Positions 35,748-45,884 of a DNA stretch of 64,000 nucleotides are shown one piece after another. Source of the stretch: Xenorhabdus ishibashii (GTDB lineage: Bacteria; Pseudomonadota; Gammaproteobacteria; Enterobacterales; Enterobacteriaceae); assembly GCF_002632755.1 (NCBI RefSeq), contig NZ_NJAK01000001.1:620001-684000 (forward strand), given 5' to 3'. The notes beneath the pieces were generated by a model. That model made no database searches, had not been told where the DNA came from, and saw only the letters and a program-made list of their open reading frames with translations. A program made the position numbers and the translations under genes. How positions within the stretch are numbered: the first letter of the stretch is position 1; every line of letters starts with the position of its first letter.

Positions 35748-35972
35748 TTACTTCTGGTTCTGATATTGTTCCTGCAAAATCCTTTGCATTTCATCTTTGA
35801 TGTGTAGTTTTTCTTTTTTCAGGCGGATAACTTTATCGTTGTAGCCTGCACCATTGGGGCCTTCAAGTTGGGTTATCTCGTGGTCAAGTCGGTTATGTTT
35901 TTCAAACAAAGATTGGAAGCGGGGATGAGATTCTTTCAGGTTGGATACTAAATCACGATATTCTGGAAACAT
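35748..35972 (-). CDS. YdcH-family small protein (DUF465)
   Basis: 74 residues. The pattern FPEYRDLVSNLKESHPRFQSLF and the second helix DKVIRLKKEKLHIKDEM are those of the YdcH family, a short coiled-coil pair found in many proteobacteria without a fixed function. AGGTCTT-like bases precede the ATG. It is a core gene next to the phage-derived region and marks the return to ordinary chromosome. Confidence 0.85.
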   Translation of the reverse strand: MFPEYRDLVSNLKESHPRFQSLFEKHNRLDHEITQLEGPNGAGYNDKVIRLKKEKLHIKDEMQRILQEQYQNQK

Positions 35973-36238
35973 AAGACCTCCTATACGAAATTCACTACCA
36001 CACTCAGTGAGTGTAGCAGGTCATTTTAATATCAGATTTGAGAAATATCACATAAAAAAGAACTGGTAGAACCTGTTCATAGAGTGGGCTATTAATAAAA
36101 ATTAACATTGATTATGAGTGAATAGATTTTTTCTTATCTTATGCCTTTAAGAATCAGTGAATTGCCAAAAAACATAATTTACCCCAATTTTTTTATTGTT
36201 ATTATCTAGTCTCCTTTTTAAATATTCAGAGGTGATAT

Positions 36239-36715
36239 ATGAAAAAGTATTTATTCCCTTTAGCTGCATTGATGGTATCGACTTCGGTTTTTGCGGACAA
36301 AAAACTTGAAGATATTGCGCCTTATCCTGCGCCTTCTGAGAAAATGGCCCGTAGTGTGATTGAATTGCCTCAGAAAGAACATGAAAACAATTACATGGTT
36401 GAGTTGGTGATTGGCAAGGATATGAAAGTGGATTGCAATCATCATTGGTTCGGCGGTAAGTTGGAGACTAAAACGCTGGAAGGATGGGGATATGACTATT
36501 ATGTACTAAATAATGTCACAGGTCCCGCTTCAACAAAGATGGCTTGTCAAAATCAAGAAGAAACAGTGCGTTTTGTTCAGGTTCAGTTAGGTAAAGATGC
36601 TTTTATACGTTATAACAGTAAATTACCTATCGTAGTATATACGCCAAAATCGATGACAGTTAAATATCGTATTTGGCAAGCTTCGGATGAGGTAAATAAA
36701 GCAGTTATTAAATAA
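36239..36715 (+). CDS. eco: Ecotin, periplasmic serine protease inhibitor
   Basis: 158 residues with a signal peptide (KKYLFPLAALMVSTSVFA, cleavage near residue 19). The reactive loop STKMACQ carries Met as P1, as in E. coli ecotin, and two Cys residues frame the loop region. The dimer inhibits trypsin-like, chymotrypsin-like and elastase-like proteases of the host. For an insect pathogen this could blunt host serine proteases, which is inference. GAGGTG precedes the start. It is a single gene. Confidence 0.94.
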   Translation: MKKYLFPLAALMVSTSVFADKKLEDIAPYPAPSEKMARSVIELPQKEHENNYMVELVIGKDMKVDCNHHWFGGKLETKTLEGWGYDYYVLNNVTGPASTKMACQNQEETVRFVQVQLGKDAFIRYNSKLPIVVYTPKSMTVKYRIWQASDEVNKAVIK

Positions 36716-36957
36716 GTTATTGGTTAAATAAACCAGCAGCCTGAGTTTTATATTAAACTCAGGTTGTTTAAGAAATCATTTCTTTGTTGTTATTGTTAAG
36801 TTAATAATAAAATAATCTGTAATAAACCAGTTTATATTGGTGGATATAGCTTTTCTTTAATTTTCTGTCTATGATTCCTTGCCCAATATTAAAAATATTA
36901 ACTAAACTGTTTTTGGATTCTTTTGCATTCATGCAAATATCATTGAGGAATCGTAGC

Positions 36958-37665
36958 ATGTTTAAAAAATTATCGGCAGAGTTTTTGGGTACTTTTTGGT
37001 TGGTATTTGGTGGATGTGGCAGTGCTGTTTTAGCTGCGGCATTTCCACAGTTAGGGATTGGTTTTGTGGGTGTATCCCTGGCTTTTGGTTTAACTGTAGT
37101 AACGATGGCCTATGCGGTCGGGCATATTTCAGGAGGGCATTTTAATCCGGCAGTCACATTGGGGTTGTTCGCTGGCGGGCGTATTCCTGCTAAAGAAGTT
37201 ATTCCTTATATTATTGCACAAGTGATTGGAGGAATTGCTGCGGCAGCGGTACTTTACCTTATCGCCAGCGGTAAAAGTGGTTTTGATGCAACGGCAAGTG
37301 GTTTTGCATCTAATGGCTATGGTGAACATTCTCCAGGTGGTTTTTCATTACGAGCTGCAATTGTTATTGAATTAGTATTAACCGGATTTTTCCTGATTGT
37401 CATTCTTGGCGCAACAGATAAAAATGCACCAGCAGGTTTTGCACCATTAGCGATCGGTTTAGCATTGACACTTATTCATTTAATCAGTATTCCGGTAACG
37501 AATACATCAGTTAACCCTGCAAGAAGTACCGCGGTTGCTATTTTCCAAGGAACATGGGCCTTGGAGCAGCTTTGGGTATTTTGGTTGATCCCATTAATTG
37601 GTGGTGCTATCGGTGGGTTGATATACCGGATACTCTTACAGAAAGATGATTCATCCGTTAATTAA
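36958..37665 (+). CDS. aqpZ: Aquaporin AqpZ
   Basis: 235 residues from ATG 36958, which has GAGGA upstream and begins [20 protein letters not shown]; an earlier ATG adds an unrelated 29-residue tail. There are six membrane segments and two NPA boxes, HFNPAVTLG (about residue 63) and TSVNPARS (about residue 184), with the Arg of the selectivity filter after the second. It conducts water across the inner membrane. A terminator follows. Confidence 0.94.
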   Translation: MFKKLSAEFLGTFWLVFGGCGSAVLAAAFPQLGIGFVGVSLAFGLTVVTMAYAVGHISGGHFNPAVTLGLFAGGRIPAKEVIPYIIAQVIGGIAAAAVLYLIASGKSGFDATASGFASNGYGEHSPGGFSLRAAIVIELVLTGFFLIVILGATDKNAPAGFAPLAIGLALTLIHLISIPVTNTSVNPARSTAVAIFQGTWALEQLWVFWLIPLIGGAIGGLIYRILLQKDDSSVN

Positions 37666-37686
37666 TATTTCCCTCATTTTAATTAA

Positions 37687-37712
37687 GCCATGTTATAGCA
37701 TGGCTTTTTTTT
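37687..37712 (+). terminator. Terminator after aqpZ
   Basis: GCCATG-(6 nt)-CATGGC followed by eight T. A strong rho-independent signal 22 bp after the stop. Confidence 0.88.
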
Positions 37713-38338
37713 ATTCTTTTTTATGCATGTTGGCTTTATCAGGAACCAGGTTCTTACCCGTCGTAGAGCAAGGTTTTGTATGGACATTAGATAAAACCGA
37801 AATTGCCTGAAATACCTTAACAAACGCGAAGAAAGCAGGCGGTTATTATTAGTATCTGGCTAATACCGCCGATGTTATTACCAACAAGGCTCATGAGTTC
37901 ATCAATATTCATGCAATTTATCGCAATGCATTATTTTTATCCTGTAATAAATAATATTGGATATATAAATAATATGGCTTTTTAAAATAATATTCTCTAA
38001 AAAATCTGAACTTTATTTCAGTTTTGTAACACCATCAAAAAAATTGAATTATTTTTTTAAAAAAACTTAATTTATTTGTGAAATTATAATAGTGTATATT
38101 TATATGTATGATTTCTTAGGGTTTTACAGCTTGTGTAATAAAAATAAGATAAGATGAAAAACTCAGTATGTTTATAGTCGAATTTGGTTGTATATTGTCA
38201 CTTTCCTGTTGTAAATTTTACTCTTGATTTTTATATATTAAAAAGTATGTGAGTTGATGTTTTATACTCAGCAATATTTGCATATTGCTAACTATATTAA
38301 TTTGCCGTGATGTAAATGTAATAAATTAGGAATGAATT
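37713..38338 (+). other. Upstream region of the rhabduscin-type operon with a possible gene remnant
   Basis: 626 bp. Between about 37,820 and 37,950 one plus frame reads AKKAGGYY-stop-YLANTADVITNKAHEF, which looks like a decayed coding fragment with an internal stop; I do not recognise it. The rest, from 37,950 on, is extremely AT-rich with several A and T runs, as in H-NS-bound control regions. No clear sigma-70 promoter is evident. Confidence 0.4.
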
Positions 38339-39343
38339 ATGGAACGTCTTGACATAGAAGAAGTGTCTAACAAAATTCTACATGAATTATTGCAGTATCG
38401 ACGTCGTTTCCCTGAGTCTGAACATAAGCATACACTTCAAGATGAAGAAAAAAAGGTTTCTGAGGTTCAATTGCCCCGTATTCGCGCATTTGTGGAACAG
38501 AGTAAACCTATCGAATGTATTTTACCTGCATTTCCGACAAAGTCCCCAAACCCCAGAAAAGTATTGGGTAAAATGCCGGATATGGCAGAAAAATTATCAC
38601 TGATTTTTCTAAATTCCCTTTGCCAGCGTATTCAACTTTATTATCCACCTGGAGCAAATATTGTTATTTGTTCTGATGGACATGTTTTTAGTGATCTTAT
38701 TCTTGTCGATGATGAAACCATTACCCGTTATCAATTAGAAATTGAAAAACTGCTACATGAACTGGGCGCAACTCATCTTTCAGTTTTTAATCTTGGTAAT
38801 GTTGAATCACTAACACAATATACCAATGATTATGATCAACTACGTGAATTATTGGTCAACCGTTATGCCTCTTCAATTGAGGAGATTAAGGAAGAACTCA
38901 AAAAAACCGAAGAAGGTGTTCAATTATATCGGGCGATTACTCGTTTTCTTTATGAAGATAGCTTATTACCCGAATATACAGGCTCGAAAAATGCGTTGCA
39001 AAAAGACGCGCGCCAGCGCTCGGTAGGGGTTATCCAACGTAGTTGGGCGTGGGGTAATTTGCTAGCAGAGCAGTTCCCATTGGCGATCCGTCTTTCTATT
39101 CATCCACAACCCGTGGACAGTATCAAAATTGGTATTCATATGATGCCGACCAGGGATGATTGGTTGACGCCGTGGCACGGCGTGGCTGCCAACATTAACG
39201 GTCAGTTCGTACTGATGAAAAGTGATGAAGTGAAAAAGATGAATGGGAAGCTGATCGAAATTCGGGATGTCCCAAGCCATTACGTGATTGAAACGCCATC
39301 AGAAGAAAATCCGCAAACAGAATTCCAAACGGCGACAGCATAA
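38339..39343 (+). CDS. isnA: IsnA/PvcA-family isonitrile synthase
   Basis: 334 residues of the DIT1/PvcA family. Visible are [26 protein letters not shown] near the N-terminus (shown here only in part), [19 protein letters not shown] and FLYEDSLL. Known relatives turn the amino group of L-tyrosine into an isonitrile using ribulose-5-phosphate. With isnB and a glycosyltransferase directly behind, this matches the rhabduscin locus of Xenorhabdus and Photorhabdus. Rhabduscin is a cell-surface inhibitor of insect phenoloxidase. AGGAA precedes ATG 38339. Confidence 0.92.
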   Translation: MERLDIEEVSNKILHELLQYRRRFPESEHKHTLQDEEKKVSEVQLPRIRAFVEQSKPIECILPAFPTKSPNPRKVLGKMPDMAEKLSLIFLNSLCQRIQLYYPPGANIVICSDGHVFSDLILVDDETITRYQLEIEKLLHELGATHLSVFNLGNVESLTQYTNDYDQLRELLVNRYASSIEEIKEELKKTEEGVQLYRAITRFLYEDSLLPEYTGSKNALQKDARQRSVGVIQRSWAWGNLLAEQFPLAIRLSIHPQPVDSIKIGIHMMPTRDDWLTPWHGVAANINGQFVLMKSDEVKKMNGKLIEIRDVPSHYVIETPSEENPQTEFQTATA

Positions 39344-39386
39344 ACAGAATAACCACATGGTATACCGTATCTTAGAGAGAAAAATC

Positions 39387-40259
39387 ATGAATACATATGA
39401 ACTTGATTGTCATATTGAAGCGATGAAACCTTTTGGTGTATTTATTACTCCCAGTCATCCTGAGCAGGATATTACCACACTGTCAGTTAATGCTTTGCGT
39501 GAATTAGCTCGTACTCACCTGCTGGTTGTATTGCGAGGCTTTCAATCCGGTTTTACGGATAAAGAAAAATTGGCGGAATATTCTGGCCGTTGGGGTGAAA
39601 TCATGATGTGGCCATTTGGTGCTGTATTGGACGTTATGGAGCACCCAGAACCGTCTGATCATGTTATGGACAGTGGTAATTTGCCGTTGCATTGGGATGG
39701 AATGTATAGAGAAACAATTCCTGAATTTCAGCTATTTCACTGTGTTTCTGCCCCCGAAGCGGCTCAAGGCGGGCGCACTACGTTTGTCAACACTGAACAA
39801 TTGGTTATCGATGCCAGTGATGAAGAGCGTAATACATGGAAAAATACCATTATTACCTACCGAACAAGCCGAGTGACACATTATGGCGGAGAAGTGACTT
39901 CACCATTGGTTTGTTCTCACCCAGACGGCAAAAAATGGGTGATGCGTTACAATGAGCCAATGGGAAAAGAAGATGTGAAGTATGCTGATCATCACGCTTT
40001 GAAGATAGATGGTATGTCACAGGAAGAGCAACAAGTTCTTGAGGAAACACTGTATAACCGATTGTATGATCCGCGTTATTTCTATGCTCATCAATGGCAG
40101 TCTGGTGATATTGCGATTTGCGATAACTTCACTTTATTACATGGACGTGAGGCTTTTATTTCCCGCTCTCCTCGCCATATTCAACGGGTGCATATCCACG
40201 GCGTGCCTGTGTGTAAAAATCACAGCTTCCGCACTATTTCTGTTTCCGGTACCGATTGA
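39387..40259 (+). CDS. isnB: IsnB/PvcB-family Fe(II)/2-oxoglutarate oxygenase
   Basis: 290 residues from ATG 39387; the open frame starts earlier inside isnA but has no ribosome site there. It is a TauD-like double-stranded beta helix. [11 protein letters not shown] carries the HxD metal pair (about residues 101-103), [11 protein letters not shown] the distal His, and [12 protein letters not shown] the 2-oxoglutarate Arg. It decarboxylates and desaturates tyrosine isonitrile to the vinyl isonitrile. It follows isnA by 43 bp and precedes the glycosyltransferase by 19 bp. Confidence 0.92.
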   Translation: MNTYELDCHIEAMKPFGVFITPSHPEQDITTLSVNALRELARTHLLVVLRGFQSGFTDKEKLAEYSGRWGEIMMWPFGAVLDVMEHPEPSDHVMDSGNLPLHWDGMYRETIPEFQLFHCVSAPEAAQGGRTTFVNTEQLVIDASDEERNTWKNTIITYRTSRVTHYGGEVTSPLVCSHPDGKKWVMRYNEPMGKEDVKYADHHALKIDGMSQEEQQVLEETLYNRLYDPRYFYAHQWQSGDIAICDNFTLLHGREAFISRSPRHIQRVHIHGVPVCKNHSFRTISVSGTD

Positions 40260-40278
40260 GTAGAAGGAGACTTGATTG

Positions 40279-41559
40279 ATGTCTCGTATTGTTTTAGCTG
40301 CTGTTGCAACCCCTGGTCACGTTTTTCCAATGTTCACTATTGCAGAACATTTAATAGGTCAGGGGCATGATGTCACAATATTTAGTGGTTCCTTATTTCT
40401 ACAGCAAGCGGAAGCATTGGGAGCCACTTTTGTTCCTTTTGATAAACAAGTGGATATTGATTATCGCTGCTTGGAAAAATATTTTCCTGAACGGGCAAAA
40501 CTCCCGCCGGGAAATGCTCAGATGGCGCTGGCGTTAAGGCAATTTTTTGCTGCACCTATTCCTGTATTGTCGAAACAATTGTTGCAGGTCATCGACGAGG
40601 GACGAGCTGATTTACTGATTATCGATAATACCTTTTATGCCGCGCTACCGTTATTGCAGAAGCCGACTAAAAAACGTATCCCTGTCATTGCTATTGGTGT
40701 TACTCCGCTGCCGTGGTCATCAAAGGATGCCATATTTTGGGGAGCTCGGATCCCACCTGAATTATTGCCTGCTGATTTAACACGCGATCAATTGGTAGAT
40801 GAGGAAACGCACCAATTAATTGAACAGGTCAGGGAAGTATTCAATCAATCGCTTGCTGCGGTGGATTGTCCCCCGCTGACAGGAGATCATAATGATGTTT
40901 TGATGAGTAAGGTTGATCGTTTCTTACAACTGGCAACTCAATCATTTGAATTTTCTCGTGATGATTTACCTGACACGGTGGATTTTATCGGATCGCTACC
41001 GGTAAAAGTGGAAGATGATAAAACACAAATCAGTTGGCCGGATGAAAGCCAGCCATTGATTTTGGTGACGCAGGGAACACTGGCTAATATTGATTTTAAC
41101 CAATTGATTTTACCTGCATTACGTGGATTAGCAACTTTGCCGATTCGGGTATTGGCGATTACAGGCGGTCGTTCTATCGATATCCTGGGTGAAGATCTTC
41201 CAGAAAATGCCAGAGTAGTAGAGTATCTCAATTTTGAACACTGGCTCCCCAGAGCATCAATTTTTATTACTAATGGTGGTTACGGCTCTCTGAATTCAGC
41301 CATTCGTCATGGTGTACCTTTAGTGGTTGCGGGAACTGGAGATGGTAAATTGGAAGCTGTTGCCCGTGTTATCTGGTCACGTTGTGGTATCAGTTTGCAT
41401 ACTGATACACCAAATGAGCAGCAATTATATCAGGCAGTGACAAGGATATTATCCTCCCCGATATGGCGCCAGCAGTCACAGATCATTAAGGCAGATTATG
41501 ACGCCCATAATGCTTTGGCATCAATAACGAATCACGTTAATGAACTAATTGCCCAATAG
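40279..41559 (+). CDS. Glycosyltransferase of the rhabduscin-type operon (GT1/MGT type)
   Basis: 426 residues from ATG 40279, with GAAGGAGA a little upstream. It is a GT-B fold glycosyltransferase. The N-terminus MSRIVLAAVATPGHVFPMF is typical of UDP-glucuronosyl/UDP-glucosyl transferase relatives, and the donor region contains TNGGYGSLNSAIRHGVPLVVAGT. In the known pathway this enzyme puts an amido-sugar on the vinyl isonitrile to yield rhabduscin. Donor and linkage are inferred from the locus, not from the sequence. Confidence 0.87.
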   Translation: MSRIVLAAVATPGHVFPMFTIAEHLIGQGHDVTIFSGSLFLQQAEALGATFVPFDKQVDIDYRCLEKYFPERAKLPPGNAQMALALRQFFAAPIPVLSKQLLQVIDEGRADLLIIDNTFYAALPLLQKPTKKRIPVIAIGVTPLPWSSKDAIFWGARIPPELLPADLTRDQLVDEETHQLIEQVREVFNQSLAAVDCPPLTGDHNDVLMSKVDRFLQLATQSFEFSRDDLPDTVDFIGSLPVKVEDDKTQISWPDESQPLILVTQGTLANIDFNQLILPALRGLATLPIRVLAITGGRSIDILGEDLPENARVVEYLNFEHWLPRASIFITNGGYGSLNSAIRHGVPLVVAGTGDGKLEAVARVIWSRCGISLHTDTPNEQQLYQAVTRILSSPIWRQQSQIIKADYDAHNALASITNHVNELIAQ

Positions 41560-41589
41560 ATATTATGTCTGTCTAAAACAGGGTAAATG

Positions 41590-41622
41590 GAACGCGGTAC
41601 GCTTTTCTTACCGCGTTCTTTT
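41590..41622 (+). terminator. Terminator between the isn operon and yceI
   Basis: GAACGCGGTA-(9 nt)-TACCGCGTTC, then TTTTATG: a perfect 10-bp stem. It lies between converging genes and may stop transcription in both directions. Confidence 0.85.
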
Positions 41623-41626
41623 ATGA

Positions 41627-42208
41627 TTAGGTGTCTTCACGCACGCCTTCAACGGAAATGATAAGTTCAACTTCCTGAGATTTTGGCCCCAGATCTTCTT
41701 TGATATTAAAGTCTTTTAATTTGAGTTTACCGGTAGCCTCGAACCCTGCGCGGTATTCACCCCATGGGTCGTATCCTGCATTGATCAATTTTGCATCCAG
41801 TGTGGCAGGCTTGGTCACACCATTTAATGTGAGATCTCCGGTAATAAAGTAATGTTCACCTTCTTTCTTAACATTCGTTGATTTGAATTTAGCTTCAGGA
41901 TACTTATTGCTGTTCAAAAAGTCAGGGCCACGTAAATGCTTATCCCGTTCGGCATGTTTGGTGTCTATACTATTGGTTTTGATAACGACACTCACTTTAT
42001 CGTTCGCCGGATTTTTCGGATCAAAAGTAAAGTTACCATCGAAGTCCCTAAAACCACCATAAAGCCAGCTAAATCCCAAATGCTGAATACGAAATTCAAT
42101 AAAGGCATGTTGGCTTATTTTATCGAACTTATAATCAGCAGCGAGTGCGCTTCCTGTACTCATGAGCCATCCCCCTACGGTCAGGGCTATTAGCGTCTTT
42201 TTCAGCAT
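41627..42208 (-). CDS. yceI: YceI-family periplasmic lipid-binding protein
   Basis: 193 residues with a signal peptide ([18 protein letters not shown], cleavage near residue 23). It is a lipocalin-like beta barrel: [36 protein letters not shown], then the C-terminal [19 protein letters not shown]. Family members bind polyprenoid or quinone-like lipids in the periplasm. It is downstream of yceJ by 21 bp in the usual enterobacterial pair. Confidence 0.9.
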   Translation of the reverse strand: MLKKTLIALTVGGWLMSTGSALAADYKFDKISQHAFIEFRIQHLGFSWLYGGFRDFDGNFTFDPKNPANDKVSVVIKTNSIDTKHAERDKHLRGPDFLNSNKYPEAKFKSTNVKKEGEHYFITGDLTLNGVTKPATLDAKLINAGYDPWGEYRAGFEATGKLKLKDFNIKEDLGPKSQEVELIISVEGVREDT

Positions 42209-42229
42209 AATGATTCTCCAGAAGTCATT

Positions 42230-42784
42230 TTAATTTGGTCTGTAACCAAACATTCTTTTTAGGGTGGTATCACGATCAATAAAGTGATGTTTCAGTGCAG
42301 CAAGCCCATGTAATAGGGAGAGCACAACAACAGTCCAGGCAAGATAAAGATGAATAACGCCCGCCGTATCAGCCTGTATGCCCTGACCTGTTAAGGTTGC
42401 AGGGATTTCAAACCAGCCAAAAATGCTGATAGGTTGCCCATCGGCTGTAGAAATGAAATATCCACTAAATAGAACACCAAATAAGGCGATATAGAGAATA
42501 AGTTGCATCATTTGTGAACTAATATGTATAAAAAGGCTATAGCTTGCCAAGGGTTTTGGTGGTGGTGAAATAAATCGCCATATTACCCGAATAACCATGA
42601 CAATAAATAGTAAACTACCTATACTTTTATGCAGTTCAGGGGCACGATGATACCAATTATCATAATAACTTAGTGTGACCATCCATAATCCCAGTGCAAA
42701 CATTCCATAAACCGCAAGTGCTGCTAGCCAATGAATTAAAATAGAAATATAGCCAAAGCGGGTGGAAGTGTTTTTGAGTGGCAT
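42230..42784 (-). CDS. yceJ: YceJ, cytochrome b561 family
   Basis: 184 residues with four membrane helices and His residues for two b-type hemes (for example HWLAALAVYGMF, HKSIGSLLFI, HISSQMM, HLYLAWTVV). It carries electrons in the inner membrane, donor unknown. It is paired with yceI as in other enterobacteria. The 225 bp upstream to the GST start are AT-rich. Confidence 0.88.
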   Translation of the reverse strand: MPLKNTSTRFGYISILIHWLAALAVYGMFALGLWMVTLSYYDNWYHRAPELHKSIGSLLFIVMVIRVIWRFISPPPKPLASYSLFIHISSQMMQLILYIALFGVLFSGYFISTADGQPISIFGWFEIPATLTGQGIQADTAGVIHLYLAWTVVVLSLLHGLAALKHHFIDRDTTLKRMFGYRPN

Positions 42785-43009
42785 ATTATATCCTTATTTT
42801 TAATATAAAGATGTTTTTACAATATAGACGAGAGTTTTTAAAGTGCATAGTGAATTAATTTCTTTATTTTGTGTGTTATTTTGTTTTTTTATGGGGTGTT
42901 ATGCTAATGATATGGTATTTAATAATGGATTAACCAATTTACTATTTTAATGTAAAAATATTACATTTTTATGTAATCACATAATTTTATTATTATAGCG
43001 AGAAAGACG

Positions 43010-43639
43010 ATGTATACATTGTGGATAGCCAATAAAAATTATTCTTCCTGGTCACTGCGTCCGTGGATTTTGCTCAAGGCGCTGGATATTCCTTTTAATG
43101 AGAAGCTGAGCTATTTTGAAGATGGCAAAAGCAGCCGTGAGAAATTTCAGGCATTTTCACCTACGGGTTTGGTTCCTTGTTTGATTGATGGGGAGGTTAC
43201 TGTTTGGGATTCTCTGGCAATTGTGGAATATATTGCTGAGGATCATGCGCAAGTCTGGCCATCAGATAAAACAGCCAGAGCGTGGGCGAGAAGTGCTGCT
43301 GCGGAAATGCACTCTGGTTTTGCGACATTACGTCAGCTTTGCACGATGAATTGTTCTGCTCGCACTGAGTTAAATGAAATAACTTCCGAATTGCAATGCG
43401 ATATTGAGCGAATTGATACGCTTTGGGCAGAAGGACTAACCAGATTTGGTGATGAATGGCTGGCGGGAGATAAATTCACGGCTGTCGATGCGTTTTATGC
43501 TCCAGTAGCTTGCCGTGCCCAAACCTACGGATTGAAGCTTTCTGCAATCAGCCAGAGATGGGTTAATCGTATGTTAGAACACCCAGCAATGATGGAATGG
43601 GTAGAGTCTGCACTAAAAGAACCTAAAATAGCACATTAA
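43010..43639 (+). CDS. Glutathione S-transferase family protein
   Basis: 209 residues. The N-terminal thioredoxin-like half (LWIANKNYSSWSLRPWILLKAL, SPTGLVPCLIDG, WDSLAIVEYIAE) has the usual Ser/Pro glutathione-site residues. The C-terminal half is helical with a DAFYAPV motif. The specific class is unclear. It probably acts in detoxification or reduction with glutathione. It is a single gene, convergent with the prp operon. Confidence 0.85.
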   Translation: MYTLWIANKNYSSWSLRPWILLKALDIPFNEKLSYFEDGKSSREKFQAFSPTGLVPCLIDGEVTVWDSLAIVEYIAEDHAQVWPSDKTARAWARSAAAEMHSGFATLRQLCTMNCSARTELNEITSELQCDIERIDTLWAEGLTRFGDEWLAGDKFTAVDAFYAPVACRAQTYGLKLSAISQRWVNRMLEHPAMMEWVESALKEPKIAH

Positions 43640-43817
43640 TTCACATTTTATGAATGAAATTATGATTCAGGGTGCTTTGTGTACCCTGATTTAATAATTA
43701 ATAGATCTTTATAGTCGTTAACTTTTTGTTCATTCATGTTAGCCGTTGTCTAATCAAATTTAACTACCATTGCATTTTAAAAATCAACAAACAGAAACGC
43801 TAATCTATTTTTTTGAA

Positions 43818-43845
43818 TAAAAAAAGCTCCGCATAGGAACGGAGC
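43818..43845 (-). terminator. Terminator of the prp operon
   Basis: On the minus strand: GCTCCG-(8 nt)-CGGAGC followed by seven T. It lies about 100 bp after the prpE stop. Confidence 0.88.
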
Positions 43846-43946
43846 GAGAATGGGTAAAAGTAGCTGAGAAAAATGTAGTACCGGAACATAATAACTCTGC
43901 GACATTAAATGCGGATTAAACAAAGAAGAGATGAATATATGATTGC

Positions 43947-45839
43947 TTAATGGGAAATTGCATCCCGAATCGCTTCTAATGAAGCGGGGTTTTCAATCAA
44001 GGCAATATCGCCTGGTTCACGTCCTTCACAAATGGCCTGCATAGTACGGCGCAACATTTTTCCTGAACGGGTTTTCGGTAATTGCGTTACAAAATAGACT
44101 CGTGCCGGACGTCCAACGCTACCGATTTTCTTATCTACCAATTCCATCAATGCCTTTTCCAATGAAGCAAAATGGTCAGCATTTTGGATTTCTCGTCCTT
44201 CTTTGAGAACAGCAAACGCCACGGCGGCTTGTCCCTTTATTTCATCCTTGATACCAATGACGGCAACTTCAGCAACATCTGCGTGGCTGGCAATGCACTC
44301 TTCAATTTCCCGCGTTCCTAAACGATGGCCGGAAACGTTAATCACATCATCCGAGCGTCCCAGAATAAAATAATAACCATCGCTGTCACGGATCCCCCAG
44401 TCAAATGTCGAATACACTTGCTGGTCAAAGTGACGCCAGTAAGTATTAATGAAACGGTGATCATCGCCGTAGATAGTCTGGATACAGCCCGGAGGCAAAG
44501 GGCCTTTGACGACCAGCATGCCCTTTTCATTATCACCACACTCCTGGCCTGTCAGTTCGTTGAGCAGTTTGACGTTAAAACCGTACATGGGAAAGCCCGT
44601 GCTACCAAAACGGCTTGGTCTGTCATCCAGACTCCGGGCAATTGCCATAATGGGCCAGCCGGTTTCTGTTTGCCAGTAATTATCAATCACAGGTACGTTA
44701 ATGGTTTCGGCAATCCAGCGGGCGGTATGCTCATCAAGCGGTTCTCCCGCTAAATAGAGTGTTTCAAGCGATGAGATATCATATTTGGCAATACAATCCG
44801 TAGGGTATTTTTTCAGGACGCGAATTGCCGTAGGGGCAGAAAACATTCTGGTGACACGATACTTTTCGACAATTTGCCACCAAACGCCAGCATCAGGGCG
44901 TATCGGGAGACCTTCATACATGATCGTTGCCATGCCGGCGATCAAGGGGGCATAAACAATATAAGAGTGTCCGACAACCCAGCCAATATCCGATGTACAG
45001 AAAAAAACACCGCCGGCCTTACCACCAAAAATAACATCCATTGATGTCGCCAGCGCCACGGCATAACCACCGACATCACGTTGAACTCCTTTTGGTGTTC
45101 CGGTTGTGCCTGATGTATAGAGTACACAGGAGGCTTCATTGGATTCTAGCCATGTCACAGGGACTTCTGCATCAAGATGCTTCTGCCGTAATGTGGCAAA
45201 ATCGACGTCCCTGCCATTCACCCAATGAATATCGGACAGCCCGCGATCAACCATTAAAACATGGCGTGGTTTATGCCTGGCTAACCCAATCGCTTCATCA
45301 AGCAGAGGTTTATAGGGGATAATTTTTCCCCCACGTGAACCCGCATCCGCTGAGACGACTAAAACCGGTTCGGCGTTATCCAATCGGGTAGCGAGACTGT
45401 GGGAAGCAAAACCACCAAATACGACGGAATGGATTGCCCCAATACGGGCACAAGCCAGTAAAATAAACAGGGCTTCGGCCACCATTGGCATATAAACAAC
45501 AACACGATCACCTTTTTTTACGCCGAGTGACAACATGATAGCAGCGGCTCGATTCACTTCCCGATGTAGTTCTTTATAGGTAAAAACTCGCTCACTATTG
45601 GTTTTAGTTTCCGTTGAAATGGCAATAAGCGCCTTGGCGTCGGGTTGGCTTTCCAGCCAGCGATCCAGTGCGTTGTAGCTGAGATTGGTTTTTCCCCCAC
45701 AGAACCAACGGGCAAAAGGCGGATTGTGATGATCCAATGTTTGTTCAAAAGGCTGTTGCCAGTGTATTCGTTTAGCCTGTTCTGCCCAAAAAGTATCGGG
45801 ATCATCAATTGAATGCTGATAGAAATTTTGGAATGACAT
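43947..45839 (-). CDS. prpE: PrpE, propionyl-CoA synthetase
   Basis: 630 residues from the ATG at 45839, which has AGGAGAG upstream; this agrees with the 628 of E. coli PrpE. ANL motifs are LYTSGTTGTPKGVQRDVGGY, NYWQTETGWP, RSDDVINVSGHRLGTREIE and the acylatable Lys in LPKTRSGKMLRR. It activates propionate to propionyl-CoA for PrpC. It is the last gene of prpBCDE, 45 bp after prpD. Confidence 0.95.
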   Translation of the reverse strand: MSFQNFYQHSIDDPDTFWAEQAKRIHWQQPFEQTLDHHNPPFARWFCGGKTNLSYNALDRWLESQPDAKALIAISTETKTNSERVFTYKELHREVNRAAAIMLSLGVKKGDRVVVYMPMVAEALFILLACARIGAIHSVVFGGFASHSLATRLDNAEPVLVVSADAGSRGGKIIPYKPLLDEAIGLARHKPRHVLMVDRGLSDIHWVNGRDVDFATLRQKHLDAEVPVTWLESNEASCVLYTSGTTGTPKGVQRDVGGYAVALATSMDVIFGGKAGGVFFCTSDIGWVVGHSYIVYAPLIAGMATIMYEGLPIRPDAGVWWQIVEKYRVTRMFSAPTAIRVLKKYPTDCIAKYDISSLETLYLAGEPLDEHTARWIAETINVPVIDNYWQTETGWPIMAIARSLDDRPSRFGSTGFPMYGFNVKLLNELTGQECGDNEKGMLVVKGPLPPGCIQTIYGDDHRFINTYWRHFDQQVYSTFDWGIRDSDGYYFILGRSDDVINVSGHRLGTREIEECIASHADVAEVAVIGIKDEIKGQAAVAFAVLKEGREIQNADHFASLEKALMELVDKKIGSVGRPARVYFVTQLPKTRSGKMLRRTMQAICEGREPGDIALIENPASLEAIRDAISH

Positions 45840-45884
45840 AATCTCTCCTACATTCATCTCTTACATCTCTTAAGGGTATACAAA

